Shown: one piece after another, positions 30,464-42,450 of the stretch
Numbering within the stretch: position 1 is the first letter of the stretch
Layout: each line of letters begins with the position of its first letter
From: Stropharia rugosoannulata
Lineage: Eukaryota; Basidiomycota; Agaricomycetes; Agaricales; Strophariaceae
Assembly: GCA_028532985.1 (NCBI GenBank)
Contig: JANCIK010000007.1
Location: 2,542,001-2,606,000, forward strand
Reading direction: 5' to 3'
Length of the DNA: 64,000 nt
Notes under the pieces: model-generated
Told to the model about the DNA's origin: nothing
The model's input: only the letters and a program-made list of their open reading frames with translations
Databases searched by the model: none
Translations under genes and position numbers: made by a program

Positions 30464-32962
30464 CTAAAGAAAATATGCCGAAATTACTCTAAATCCCAGC
30501 CGCTTTACATCTGCTCCAGAAAGGGTATATAAACCTTCCTCTGATACATCTAGTCCGCTATATTGGAGATGTATCTGGCGTGGACCATAATGTGGCCCAT
30601 ATTGGGAATATGTGGATGAATTGAGGGGGTTTATGTCTGTGAACCGTGTTGTGAGAGGGTCATGACTAGGATTTGACAGGTCTGGAAGCACAGTTACACC
30701 AAGATTGTTGCCAACAGGTATGTAAACCTTGTCATGATCTTGATCAATTTCTGCCGTGAAAATAGCGAGAAAAATAAACGGACGGGTTTCATATGATTCG
30801 GACCTGTCCAGGGGAAGGGTAATGTTTAGGTTTGAGATCCACTCCGATGTGTCTGTGCTATCATCCAGTGCAGTATATCTTGCCCTATTTCTATAACCAT
30901 GATGCTTTGGCCAGAATATATCGCTCATAGATATATTGGGTGGGAAGTCATCTTGATATTGATCTTTGTTGAACAGGGGAATTGCCAAGAACCCCGCGTG
31001 AACCACACATCGCCCGGGATCTCCGCAAATTCCAGTGTGTCGGCCAGGTACGCGATACAGACGTGCGCCACTTTATACCATTTGTACATTGAGCGAATGG
31101 ACTCATCCAGCTCAGTGCTACTCTCCTTGTTTATACACACTGTATCCATCCAGCCAAGAAGCATGCCATGATCGCGTGCGGCGACGGTGCAGAAGTTGTC
31201 AATCTTGGCATTGCCGCGGGTGTTTTGTGGGAGCCCGCGGTTGGGCCAGTCATGGAAGAGGACGTCTCCGGGGATGTCACGCAGCCAAGTGTGCGAAAGG
31301 ATCGCGTACTTGCAGAATTCAGCTACAAAATAATACAGATCAAAGCCATTCCTTATTTTTTGTTTGAGCTCATGTTTTTCTGGATAGGCAGCGCGTATGC
31401 GGGTGAAAATTATGTCGACCAATGTGCTGCGGTTGACTAGAGTACAGCTGCCCCCACTTGAGTCAAAGCTTATCATGCGGATTGGCATCGAGTTGAACAC
31501 TCTATCATTAATTTCTTCAACTAACTTGCTATGGTGCAACAGGCCTAGTCACCACATGTTTGGACAGTGGCCAAATTGGTGGCCAAAAAAAAAAATTGTA
31601 GAAAGTTGTTAGTTTTGTTAGAAATGCAAAGGCTGGCATTTTGCGCTAAATTGCGACACTGCCAGATGTGTAAGAAGGGAGCAATAATGAGAGATTACAT
31701 AGATAAGATTAGATTGCGGCTACAGCCTATAGACTCCGGGGTGCAACAAAGAAATATCTTTGCAACAACTGTGATTACACCTTCTCAACACTGAAAGAAA
31801 ATCTTCCAAAAGCACTTGAATCTGTCAACATTGATACTATCCGAAAATGGGAGCACCATATGATCAGGTGGATGGAGGCCTATCGCAGTGGATTAAATGC
31901 AAAGGATGCATAGTTTGAAGTGCAGAAATTTAGTTCAAAGAAGTACAAGTCTCATAGACGTGTTCCAGAGTCTCTTGCACATCGTTTCGACCAGTAGATA
32001 GCTTGTAGATAGCCTTGAGATAACTATTACATGTCATGTGCGTATGATTAGATAATCATAATCTAGCCGATATTGCTATATTTGGCCAGATAAGATTATC
32101 TGGCCAAATTCGGGTTGGTCAAATTTTATAACTTGCCCAGTTTTTGACCAATCAACAAATGCTCTGGGGGTTTGGTAGGTAATTACAAAAGGATCATTTT
32201 GGCCAAGTAACTAAGGAAAAGGGTAAATTCCCCGCGTGGGATATTTCTTGTTCTAAATATGTGGTGACTAGGCCTGTTGCACCATAGGAAATGCTAAAGA
32301 GAATTTTAATTAGGTGAAAACATGCAAGTGAAACGACACACCATATTCATTTGGATACAAATTTACTAAATTGGATAAAAGCAAAAATTCCTCCTCGGAG
32401 TTCGGAATTGACTCTTTTTGGAGTGCCTCATCCGCATAGTCCGACATTGAGTCTTTTGGGGGCGTCTCATTTGCTAGTGATATCCATGTCAGCAGCGGAT
32501 ATCATCCACATAATAAATATATTACCTTCTTGCGCATCAGCTGTACCCTTCCCTTTGGAATCGACGACTAAGTTTATGAAACTGCCCAGCGTCTTTAAGA
32601 GCTGTTGCCCCTCGGCAGACGCGCACAGGCGGGTAATATCTGCGTCTGAATGCCATTATTTAATTCAACATCCAAGAACGCAGCAGCCAAATTGTACTCA
32701 CTCGGTGTCGTAGGTCTGAAGAACCCAATCAGACTCGCCAAAAGAGCTGACCCGCGTGCATTGACGTCTACTCTTCGCTGTTAGCTGTCAAGGTATATCG
32801 CGATCTTCCATCAATGCGTGTCATTTTACCTGCTGATTCCAGGTGCGACAGACTTGGTGATTCTATTCACCGTGGAGGTTGAGATCTGACCATAGAGGTG
32901 TTGTAACACACTCTACTCACCTTGCCCTGGAGTTACAGAGCGCGTACTAGAAGGCCTTGACT
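30464..32962 (-). pseudogene. HET-domain gene, copy 1, broken
   Basis: The HET motifs are present (YAILSHTWL, KIDNFC, GWMDTVCINKES, WFTRG) as is the C-terminal part (GTSEWISNLN-like, GLDVSEE). There are three lesions. The start codon equivalent to 41966 in copy 2 reads AGG. A 753-bp TIR transposon (31532-32284) sits in the first codons of exon 5. Between GDVWFTRG and AIPLFNK about 556 nt present in copy 2 (40251-40806) are missing, which also shifts the frame. The stop codon is still aligned with copy 2. It cannot encode a normal protein. Confidence 0.88.
31532..32284. mobile_element. TIR DNA transposon relic with TA target duplication
   Basis: Perfect 26-bp terminal inverted repeats begin TGGTGCAACAGGCC at both ends, flanked by TA on each side. 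Copies 2 and 3 of the module show the empty site. Inside, a frame near 31735-31997 reads KKYLCNNCDYTF, IRKWEHHMIRWMEAYRSGL and KKYKSHRRVPESL with an in-frame stop, like the N-terminal part of a fungal DDE transposase. TA duplications fit the Tc1/mariner superfamily. It is too short to be autonomous. Confidence 0.85.
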
Positions 32963-33450
32963 TACGCAGCAGCGATTTAAACATGTCTTAGTATAGGGAT
33001 TCAACGTGTGGCCGTCATGGGCTGGGTTCCTTTATATATATTTGAGAATGCTCTATTCATAGTACATTAGAGTCAGATAAATTTGGATACCTCGACGTTT
33101 TGATCACGCAGGCAGCAATGTGCTGTGCTTATCTCAACCGTTAAATAGACATTTTTACACGAATACAAGAATTGCTCTGCTTTTTTGTAGGAATAACAGA
33201 GAATGAAACGAGTCAAAGAACGAGTCAGTACCGAGTTGCTATACACAAACGGAACCCGATACAGGAAATACTAAATAGTATATGCCCGGGATAGCATGTC
33301 AAGTGGGCCGGCGTACCCAAATAGCACAGCACGCGTGGGCTTGGGCTTGGGCGTAGGGTATGCGGCTGTGCGGTGTTTATCAATACCGGCCAGCTAGCTA
33401 TTATGAGAGGCAGGCGGCCGTGATTGGCTGGGACACTCGAGACAGCGGTA

Positions 33451-33984
33451 CATGCGGGAAGTCAGGATGGTGCGTGTAGACATTATCTCACTATAGCGGG
33501 CTCGGCCTCATCGGCTCTGTTGATGTGATCTGTTAACCTATACCAAACACGAGGGCGGAAGGCAGAGTACATGGAGGGGCGTTGCTGGGGAAGGGTGGTA
33601 GTTCTAGTGGTAGCCGGTAGAACCCTACTAGGGTACAAGAGTCTTCCTTTCGGTGCTGTTTATAATGGACATATTATTAATATTTAATTCTACTTCTCCC
33701 AAAACTTCCGGGAATCTGGAGTGCGTGCGCCTCCGTAGAACTATGGTTTGAAAACTTGAATATAACCAACGTTTTTCGACATTCTCTGGTGTGTGACTAA
33801 TACGGAATATTTATTATTGGTCGTGATTGGGGCTGAGGCTCGGGAGACGGGGGCGGAAGGCGGGACGAAGAACGAGAATGCTAGGCAAGGCTTACTGCTC
33901 ACAGTGCTGGGCGTGCATGTCGAGACCGGCTTACGGTAACACAAAGCATAAATTCTAACATGTCTTTGTCCTAATTCACACGTC
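33451..33984. other. Unassigned spacer between HET module copy 1 and the inverted duplication
   Basis: About 530 nt with no supported gene. The part near 33,660-33,800 (AATATTTAATTCTAC, then TTCCGGGAATCTGGAGTG) recurs in diverged form near 43,080-43,200 and 48,100-48,200. Confidence 0.4.
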
Positions 33985-33999
33985 CGCAACATAGAGATA

Positions 34000-36900
34000 C
34001 ACTTGTTGGTTTGTCAAAGTAGTGCGCACGAGCTGTGAGTGGGCTCCTCACACCATGAATACAAGTCAACGTGTGCTGAACCAGTGAACTGTCCTGGATA
34101 CATGATCAAGCTGCTTGGGTATGGACATTACGAAGCTTGCCCATCTATGCGTCTGCCGCATACTCAGGTACGTAGTCCTTGCAGACCACGAGCACCACTG
34201 ACGAAGACATAACACTCCAGTGTCGCATGACTTCCCCCGTGTCGTGCGCCGCAGTGCGTCCAAGCAGACATGAGCGGTTCTAATTTTCAAGGAGACCCTA
34301 AAGGCCGAACGAGTAAGTGAGTTGACCAGAAAACTACACGGTCCATGGCACACGAACTGACTTGATGCAGTTCTTCTTGGGTACGGCACCCAGCGGATCT
34401 ATGTTACCCGGGAGTGTCATGTACGGGCCCGGGCCAGGCATACATTCTTGTCCCTTGACGCAGCGCAGACCGCGACGGCGGGCTGGCCAATGCAACCGTC
34501 AACTTGCAAGTCAGTAGTCAACTAGTCATTCTTGTTTGAGGATGTAGTGAATTATTGCACGGCTCCGCATCTGCATAGTGCATCGTGCGCCGTGAGCGAG
34601 AGGGCCGTAGAGTAGCAATGACTCGGCAACTGTAGCGGCAACTTGCTGCATCCGGCCCGGCCCACACCCTCCCACGTGCACCAGCTCTGTTGGCCTCGTC
34701 TTTTGCTGCTGTCCCTCTTCCTTCCCCGCTGCCTTCCCCTACGCCCGGGCCTCGATCTTTGCTTCCCCCCAGCCCGACGTTCACCCCGGACTCTGCGCAG
34801 ACATACAGCTTCCAGCATCGTATCTCCGCGCTGGCACGTAGGGTCAAGGTGGAGAGCGAGGGGTCGACGTGGAGGATCACGGGGAGGCCCGAGATGGAGG
34901 GTGCGCGGGGACGACGGCATGTGGACTGGGACGACGGCGAGTGCTGCGGAGCGTGGGGACGGCGGGTGTTCATCTCGCGGCTCGATCGCGGCCCGAGGAA
35001 GTCAGGACTTAACGGCTCGGAGTGCTCAGGCTGCTCGAGCCTCGCAGTTCTGCTGATTCGTGAACGAGTAGGGGAACGAGTACTGCTTCTGTGCATTCCC
35101 GCAGCCCTCGGAGCCGGTCCCATTGGCTTGCCAGGGGAAAGTACCAAGTATGGCGCTCTCCCTTCCCATGCACGCAGTCCATTCACCCCGCACGTTTCCT
35201 CTACATCCGTGCGTCCGTGCGCTGACTCAGTGGCTGCAGCGGCTGCCGGTCGTGATGCCGCCCGGAACGGCCTCTTGAAGATCAATACTGAAGGCATACG
35301 GTAGCACGAGCCATGCACACCCTTGCTACACGACGGCCTCGTGTGTCGTATTATCGGTGCTCCATATGACCCAGACTTCTTTCGCACACTTATTCCTGAG
35401 CCGTCCGCCATCCGATCGATCGCGCACCTCGTGCACCAGCAGTCTCAGCATCACAGGCTTGTTCACCTGCCCCACCTCCCTACTGCGTCCTTATCCCCGC
35501 CCCTTCTCACTCTCGCAGCGCGCCCTTGTTCGCGCGTGCGCCTCCGAGAATTAGATCCTCATTCACCTGTGCTGATACTACGCCTGATTCCTCGCCCGGC
35601 CCGCTTCATCTTCTCTTGGCCTGCTGTACCTTTTCCGGCCCCGCTCCGCATTCTGCACCCATCAGCTCGTCAGCCCGTCACTCATCATATTCATGACTCA
35701 CGGATCCAACTTGCACTCGCACTTGCTCCCTATACCAACGACAAGTCTTGCCTCATAAGCTCCCTACTCACCGTCTGCCGTCTGCGGGCATGTACTTGCA
35801 AGAATATCAGGACAGCGCGACGTTGCTGTAACAGACTACAGCGTGCCGTGCGTCGGCCTGATATACATGATCCGGACGCGCTAAATCAGGACATTACGGA
35901 TTTGTTTAGGATATACGACGTACCAGGTAAAACGAGCCCAAACCACGGCAACCGCAAGACAAAGCCTATTGTTGCAGCTTGAGGAAGATCATGCCAATGC
36001 CTTGCATGTTATAGGGCGGTACTGTTAGGGTGTTCGCGAGGCTTACTGAGGAACAAAACTCGTGAGCCCGAGTTCACGATGCGCCGAAATAACGGCCTGC
36101 AAGGTGAGTAAGCCAAGTAGATACAGAATTTTATTATACTTACATTATTGACTGATTCCGTTCCCAGAGAACGAGTGCGCGCAGCACAGAGCAGTACTCT
36201 CACCTCGGGAGTCAACCTGGACTGTCGAAACAGCGCGAAGTTTCAAGGGCTGACGCATCTGTGGATATGGCTTAAGCCTGAACTCACGAAGAGTCGATGC
36301 GCCTCAATAACGACCTGCAGAGTGAGCAAGACAGGGTCTGATGTACTTACACTAGGGTATGCGCCCCACCATTGCTCGATGGCGCATAGCAGCCTCCCTG
36401 CTTGCCCGCCTCGACTGTGGAGACAGCGCAACGTCATAGCTTCATACATGGACCTAAGCAGAGGATCCGGGCGCTCTGGTTCAAGTCAACCGTCAGTGGG
36501 CAGTCTGATTGAAATATATGGCTAGTACTAATTTCTTACCATGAAATGAATATCCAGTCGCCGGGAGTATGCAAGGCGCTGGTGAGCATGCGAGCGTTCA
36601 ACATTCAAATATTCAACGTGCAAAGTCCACTGCAAAATGACGTGGGAACGGCGTACTTCTGAGAGCTATTCCGTGAGTGTGGTATCCAGTTTCCCTGAAT
36701 TTTGACTTACTGAAGTACATTGGCTCGCTGCACCCAGAAAGCTGCGCCCACCACCATTGTTGATCAGTGACCTGGCGCGTAGATAGCAAAACCATTTTAC
36801 CCATGTCAGTGCTGGTCTAACTACATGTTGTACCAGACAAGTCATACATATGCAAGAGTTACATTCATACCTGTACCTGAGATATGTGTATGTATAACTC

Positions 36901-39330
36901 TACCTGAAATAAACTCCCAACCGTGCTCTTATTCTGAACCACACCAGCCCAAGGCAGACTCTACCCCTGTCCCTGCCCTTTCCCTGCTGTCTGGACTACG
37001 GTTGATATGCCATCGAGTCCGGACATCCAAAAACATGCACACCTTACACTACATACATACATACACTTTCATGTGGATAGTCTGAGCAATGCAGGTCCCT
37101 GATAATGTGAATATTGATTTCAAATTGATTGGATAACGCAGATGCCAGAGGTTGACGCAAATGCATGATTAATGCATAATAAATACATGGGCTACTACTA
37201 AGCCTTTAATACTCCAGTACTGCAGGCTACTGGTACGAGCTAAATACCCCTACTACCTTCAGAACCGCGACGACCTCTGACTGTTCAGATGATCTGCAAT
37301 GCAGAAGTGCTCGGAGCAGGAAGAACGCGTGGGTATGCAAGGATGCCCTGGCACGCCAGTCACGGATATTGTATGTATGCCAAGTTCACGCGCCATTGTG
37401 GCAGCTTTAATTAACCCAGTCATAACCCAGTGCTCCTGCATCGCTCAATGTTGTCCCTGAACCGTGGACGCAACTCACGCGAGCGGGACTCATGACCGCA
37501 CGCCTGCACTTCCATACCGCCTCTCCGCTACCCTGCCCTGCGCTACTATGCCCCTTCGCCTCATAGCCCCCTGCTACGGTGCTACTCCACCTCGTGGAGT
37601 ACTCGAGTCTCCCCTGTTGTGGTTGCTGGTCTGCTCAGCAATTTCCCTGGTAAGATTACCTTGCACGTGCTGGACATAGGCGACATTGTGATATGGGGGA
37701 TGCGGCGCATGGAGCGGACGACGGAAGAGGTGAGGCGCAAAGATGGCGGGTGAAGAGTCGGTGAGGCCACGCAGTGGCGCATGGCGGGTGATATGCATGA
37801 GCAGGCGCAGCACTCAGGAGGGTGCGAGCTTGGGATCGGGCTCGGTATCACTCGGAAGAAGTAAACGTATGCGGGACGAGGAGGGGCAGAGGGATGCGGG
37901 ATGAGGGAGGGAGGAACTTGAAGCCAAAATCAGACCGCCAACGAGGTGTGCGCGGTGTGGTTTGGGCAGACGCGCAAGCGGTAGAGGGTGCCAGTGCGGG
38001 GTAAGCGGGTGAGTGGGTGAGCGGCGTGCGGCGTGCGGTGTGCTGGGAGTGCAAATGTGTGCATCAGGTTCACTCGTGTGATGTCTCAGGAACCAGCGCG
38101 GGTACTGCTCCGCTTGGGGGATAGGCGTCGGTGTCCAAAACGGGTTACTACGACGCGACGGGCGTGGGGCGTGGGGGTCATCGAACATAATGCATAATGC
38201 ATTAATGCGTGGTGCTTGAATGTAATGCGCGTGGTGTTGATCCTAAGCGTAGGGCTTGAAAGTGGGACTGGGCGCGTGCGCATCAGCCTGTACATTGGGA
38301 TTGGGGACCCGGGACGTGGATAGGCCGGGGGCGGACCGTGGACCGCCGGATACGGGATGGCTGTAAGTAGGAGGAGCGGACATGAACTGTTGTATACTGA
38401 AGGCGGGGAGCCGAATGCACTGCGGACCATTGACCATGGCCGGGTTTTTTACACGCGTAGGCAGGTGATATTATTACACAAGTCGATGTGCGGGAGCCTG
38501 TGCTCGGGATCTGTAGGTGTGGGGGAGGTAATACGACCGAGCTGCAGGATAGTTTGTAGGTACCCCATGTAGTCCGCGCATACACAGTCCAATATGTGGT
38601 GCATGTCTATGCTGGCCAGCTAGGTGAGCAGCAAGTCAAGCTGTCGCGTGAAGTACAGACTGTCACGGGTACGCACTGGGGCTGCCTGTACGTGCTGTGG
38701 ACGATGGTTTCTGAGCTGAGGAAGTCAGCGCCGTAGCCAGCGTAGCCTAGACAATGGAACAGCATAAGGGCGGGAGCTGGGTGATGCGTCAAAGACGCAT
38801 ACGCTACTAGGAACAGTTATGTGTTTGGAGGGAAGCCGCCTGGACGACTCATTGCATCTTGCCGGCCACCTACTTGTGCTTGGCTTGTGCAGATCATCGG
38901 GACCCTCCGTCGTTGCATCATGCACCAAGTGACAAAAGTAAGTACTAAGCCCCGCCTGCCACTTGAGTCCTAGCATAGCTATCATACAACTTTGATGTGC
39001 CACTGACCTGCTCAAAGGTTCAAGAATGTTATAAAAAAAATCTATTTCAGATCCGTCCTTCCGTCCGTCCGTTGATATTGACCACTGGCATCGCGCGTCG
39101 GATAGTAAACAAGCGGTGACTCTCTCAAGTTTCATTTTCTCGAGCTCGTAACCCACCTTGAACTCATACTGCACATGTTACACTATCTTCAATATATGCA
39201 CACATATTCACACCACCTCGGACTCCACCTCTTCAAACAACCATCGTTCTGCCCGAATCTGACCAGCAACGGCTCAGCAACAGTAAACTGAATCTCAAGT
39301 ACACATGTTTGTCAATGTGCGACTCTATGG
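34000..39330. other. Gene-free part of the left arm
   Basis: Over 5 kb without a supported protein gene. It holds R2, the R1 unit (minus strand) and GC-rich DNA in which long frames appear on both strands (for example 34518-35411 and 37814-38188). Those frames are rich in Pro/Arg/Ser and are disrupted or unrelated in the other arm. A short CATA repeat lies near 37,051-37,066. Confidence 0.5.
36040..36545 (-). repeat. R1 repeat unit, copy 2
   Basis: Reverse-strand match to 26,410-26,930 and 59,365-59,880. All three intron-like borders are conserved (on the minus strand GTAAGAAATTAG..., GTAAGTACATC...CTGCAG, GTAAGTATAATAAAA...CTTGCAG). Confidence 0.6.
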
Positions 39331-39348
39331 CACGTCTAGGTCCATATT

Positions 39349-39534
39349 CTACAGCTTGGGCTGCTTGAACTTACCAAAGTCATGCAACGTATCCGCGAAT
39401 CTTGTAAATACATTACAGCAGTCCCTTCTATCGAATCCCCACTGATATATAATTCCCGCATTTCTGGGGCGCTTCGTGACGAGCAACGTGTCGCGCATGG
39501 TAATGCAGACATGGGCACCAGAGGCAAGACTCAT
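39349..39534 (-). CDS. Conserved small ORF downstream of HET copy 2 (61 aa), unknown
   Basis: MSLASGAHVCITMRDTLL begins 192 nt after the HET stop. The same 61-codon frame is present downstream of HET copies 1 and 3, with mostly conservative changes (QWGFDRRDCCNVFTRF here, QWGFDTRDCWNVFTRF in copy 3). This suggests recent constraint or recent common origin. A pyrimidine-rich stretch ending TAG just before it looks like a 3' splice site in copies 1 and 2, so it may be the last exon of a larger gene, not a free ORF. It does not join the HET frame in a consistent phase. I recognise no domain. Confidence 0.45.
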   Translation of the reverse strand: MSLASGAHVCITMRDTLLVTKRPRNAGIIYQWGFDRRDCCNVFTRFADTLHDFGKFKQPKL

Positions 39535-39725
39535 AGCTTGACCTACCAGGAGAACAGGAGAGCGGAGAGCTAAGACGGATTGAGGGGTATGCTGCCCCGG
39601 CCCCTTCTTGACACCACATCTGGTCCCCGCCCACTCGCAACCTCCAGTACTTAGGAGCCACTGTACATGTATGGAAGTTATATATTACAATTACAAGTAT
39701 CCACACTAGAATTGACGATACACTG

Positions 39726-41966
39726 CTAACGGAAATTTGCCGAAATTACTCTAAATCCCAGCTGCTTTACATCTGCTCCAGTAAGGGTATATAATTCCTC
39801 TGATACATCAAGTCCGCTATATCGGAGATGTATCTTGTGTGGACCAAGAAGGTCCAAATATTGGGAATATGAAGATGAATTGAGGAGGTTTATGTCTGTG
39901 AACCGTGTTGTAAGAGGGTCATGACTAGGATTTGACAGGTCTGGAAGCACAGGTACACCAAGATTGTTGCCAACAGGTATGTAAACCTTGTCATGATCTT
40001 GATCAATTTCTGCTGTGAAAATAGCAAGAAAAATGAAAGGAGGGGCTTCATATAATTTGGGCCTGTCTGGGGGAAGGGTAATGTTTAGGTTTGAAATCCA
40101 CTCCGATGTGCCTGCGCTATCATCCAGTGCAGTATATGTTCGGATATTGCTATCATCATAATACTTTGACCAGAGTATACTACTCATAGATATATTGGGT
40201 GGGAAGTCATCTTTGTATGTATTATTGTTGAACAGGGGAATCACCAAGAATGTTGCATGGACTCCCAAATGTGACAGTAGTATTGGCTCCTGCAGATTCA
40301 CAATGAGTCGGGGTTCTCTGACCATCTTTGTATGTCCAATGTAGTCACTAATTGTTTCTGGCAGGATGGAAGATCTGTTAGTGTGATTGAAGAGATCCCG
40401 AAAGTCGCGCCTGGAGATCATTACTTGCTGAATCATGCGTCGTAGTGCATTCTCGGACCCCTCACCATATGCAATGGGGATGCTAGCCTCGAGAAGACCC
40501 ATTAAGGAGTAGACTTGATCTTCTGTACGGGTAACCTTGCGCTTTGCTGCAAGCTCCATGATCCTGCTAATTGGGACTTCGTTGGGAACATTGTTGAGAA
40601 GAAAGAGCTCGCTTTGTGTGATTGAGGTTGCTTTGAAGATTTGGTACCGCACTTCCACTGGGGGCAAAAATTGGTTGTAAATATTGTCAGAATAAAACTC
40701 AGGGTCGCGCAGGTGTGTGTGGAAATTGCCTGGGACTCGAAGCTGTGTCCAGTCGCGATTGTAGAAATGAATGTTGTCGTTTGCCACCAACTCTTGCAGT
40801 GTCCATCCCCGCGTGAACCACACATCATTTGGGATCTCCGAAAATTCCAGTGTGTCGGCAAGGTATGCAATGCAGACATGCGCCCCTTGATACCATTTGT
40901 ACATTGAGCGAATGGACTCGTCCAGCTCGGCACTGCTCTCCTTGTTTATACACACTGTATCCATCCAGCCAAGTTGCACGCCGTGATCGCGTGCGGCGAC
41001 GGTGCAGAAATTGTCAATCTTGGCATTGCCGCAGGTATTTTGTGCGAGCCCGCGATTGGCCCAGTCATGGAAGAGGACGTCTCCGGCGATGTCACGCAGC
41101 CAAGTGTGCGAAAGGATTGCGTACTTGGAGAAGCGCCCTACAACCGTATGCAATGCCCGTCTCAGCCGCTTTTCATTTGGATAGGCAGCGCGGATGCGAG
41201 TGAGAATTATGCCGACCAATGTGCTGCGGTTGACTAGAGTACAACTGCCCCCACTTGAGTCAAAGCTTATCATGCGGATGGGCATCGAGTTGAATACTCT
41301 CTTGTTAACTTCTTCAACTAACTCGCTGGGAAATGCTAAAGAGAATTTTAATTAGGTGAAAACATGCAAGTGAAACAACACACCATATTCAATTGGATAC
41401 GGATACACATCTACCAGATTGGATAAAAGCAAAAATTCCTCCTCGGAGTTCGGATTTGACTCTTTTGGGAGCGTCTGATTTACTGCAGATATTCATGTCA
41501 GCAGCGGGCATCATGCAGATAATAAATATACTACCTTCTTGTGCATCAGCTGTACCCTTCCCTTCGGAATCAACTACTAGGTTTATGAAACTTCCCAGCG
41601 TCTTCAAGAGCTGTTGCCCCTCGGCAGACGCGCACAGGCGGGTAATATCTGTGTCTGAATGCCATTATTTAATCAACATCTAAGAACGCAGCAGCCAAAT
41701 TGTACTCACTCGGTGTCGTAGGTCTGAAGAACCCAATCAGACTCGCCAAAAGAGCTGACCCGCCTGCGTTGACGTCTACTCGCCGCTCTTAGCTTTCAAG
41801 GTATATCACGATCTTCCATCACATGCATGTTATTTTACCTGGTGGTTCTAGGTGCGAGGGACCTGGTGATTCTATTCATCGTGGAGGTTGAGATCTGACA
41901 ATACAGGTGTTGTAACGCAGTTTACTCACCTTGAACTGTAGTTGGGGAGTGCGTACTAGAAGTCAT
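39726..41966 (-). CDS. HET-domain protein (heterokaryon incompatibility-like), copy 2, five exons, intact
   Basis: The model on the minus strand has exons 41966-41930, 41754-41710, 41654-41535, 41482-41384 and 41335-39726: 1911 nt, 636 aa, every phase matching. The same structure fits copy 3. The HET domain (about residues 172-330) shows YAILSHTWL, GDVLFHDW, KIDNFC, GWMDTVCINKES, SIRSMYKWY and WFTRGWTLQELVA. After it, EDQVYSLMGLLEASIPIAYGEG is the usual HET-protein continuation. The C-terminal 300 residues have no named domain. HET proteins trigger cell death on non-self contact in filamentous fungi, but many basidiomycete members have no tested role. A TATA box lies about 75 nt before the ATG. 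The first exon is short (12 codons), so the exact start is inferred. Confidence 0.85.
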
Positions 41967-42038
41967 TGGGATACGCTGCAGTGATTTCAAAGTGTCTGAG
42001 AATGGGGATGCAACGTGTGACCGTCATGGACGGGATGC

Positions 42039-42045
42039 ATTTATA
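42039..42045 (-). promoter_or_regulatory. TATA box of HET copy 2
   Basis: TATAAAT on the minus strand, about 75-80 nt before the ATG at 41966. The equivalent TATAAAGG is found in copy 3. Confidence 0.55.
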
Positions 42046-42450
42046 CACATTTCAGAATGCTCTATTCATAGTACATCAGTGTCAGATAAATTTGGATACC
42101 TCGAGGTTTTGATCACACATGCGGCGCCGGTGCTGTGCTTATCTCAACAGTTAAATAGACATTTTTATTTGAATGCAAGAGCTGCTTTTCTTTTAGTAGA
42201 AATAAACGAACCACAGAATGAGCTAGTACAATGCTACTACGTATAGTGATACAGGAAATATCAAGTAGTATCTGCCGGGGATAGCACGTCAAGGGGGCCG
42301 GCGTACCCAAATAGCACAGCACACGTGGGCTTGTGCTTGGGCGTAGGGTATGCGGCGTTCATCAATACTGTCCAACCAGCTATTTTGGGTTGATTATGGG
42401 AGGTGGGCGGCGGCTGCGGTGGCCTGGGACACGTGAGACGGCGGTGCATA

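Larger units (their letters stand above)
28250..33450 (-). repeat. HET module, direct copy 1 (about 5.2 kb)
   Basis: By eye this matches 37,500-42,450 in the same orientation, from the GC-rich region downstream of the HET gene through its exons to the upstream region. Short conserved stretches include CAGATCCGTCCTTCCGTCCG (about 29798 here and 39049 in copy 2) and GCCGGCGTACCCAAATAGCA (about 33309 and 42299). It differs by a transposon insertion and a deletion inside the gene. Confidence 0.75.
33985..42450. repeat. Left arm of a large inverted duplication (about 8.5 kb)
   Basis: Read in reverse this is colinear by eye with 53,500-62,010. In order it holds a unique-looking part, an R2 repeat (35,080-35,290), a GC-rich part, an R1 unit (36,040-36,545), an AT-rich part, a 2-kb GC-rich part, the 61-codon ORF, the HET gene and its upstream region. 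About 11 kb separates the arms. Confidence 0.78.

Noticed and set aside
31532..31539. ATG inside the TIR element as the start of HET copy 1
   Set aside because: It is the transposon end; copies 2 and 3 show that the true upstream exons lie beyond the insertion.
33335..33365. GGGCTT repeats as telomere-like sequence
   Set aside because: Only two or three units, repeated in the other module copies; no TTAGGG array anywhere in the window.
34518..35411. 297-codon minus-strand frame in the left arm
   Set aside because: Overlaps equally long plus-strand frames and the R2 repeat; not kept in the right arm.
38725..39174. 149-codon frame downstream of HET copy 2
   Set aside because: Copies 1 and 3 have an in-frame TGA at the same early position; only a base change in copy 2 opens it.
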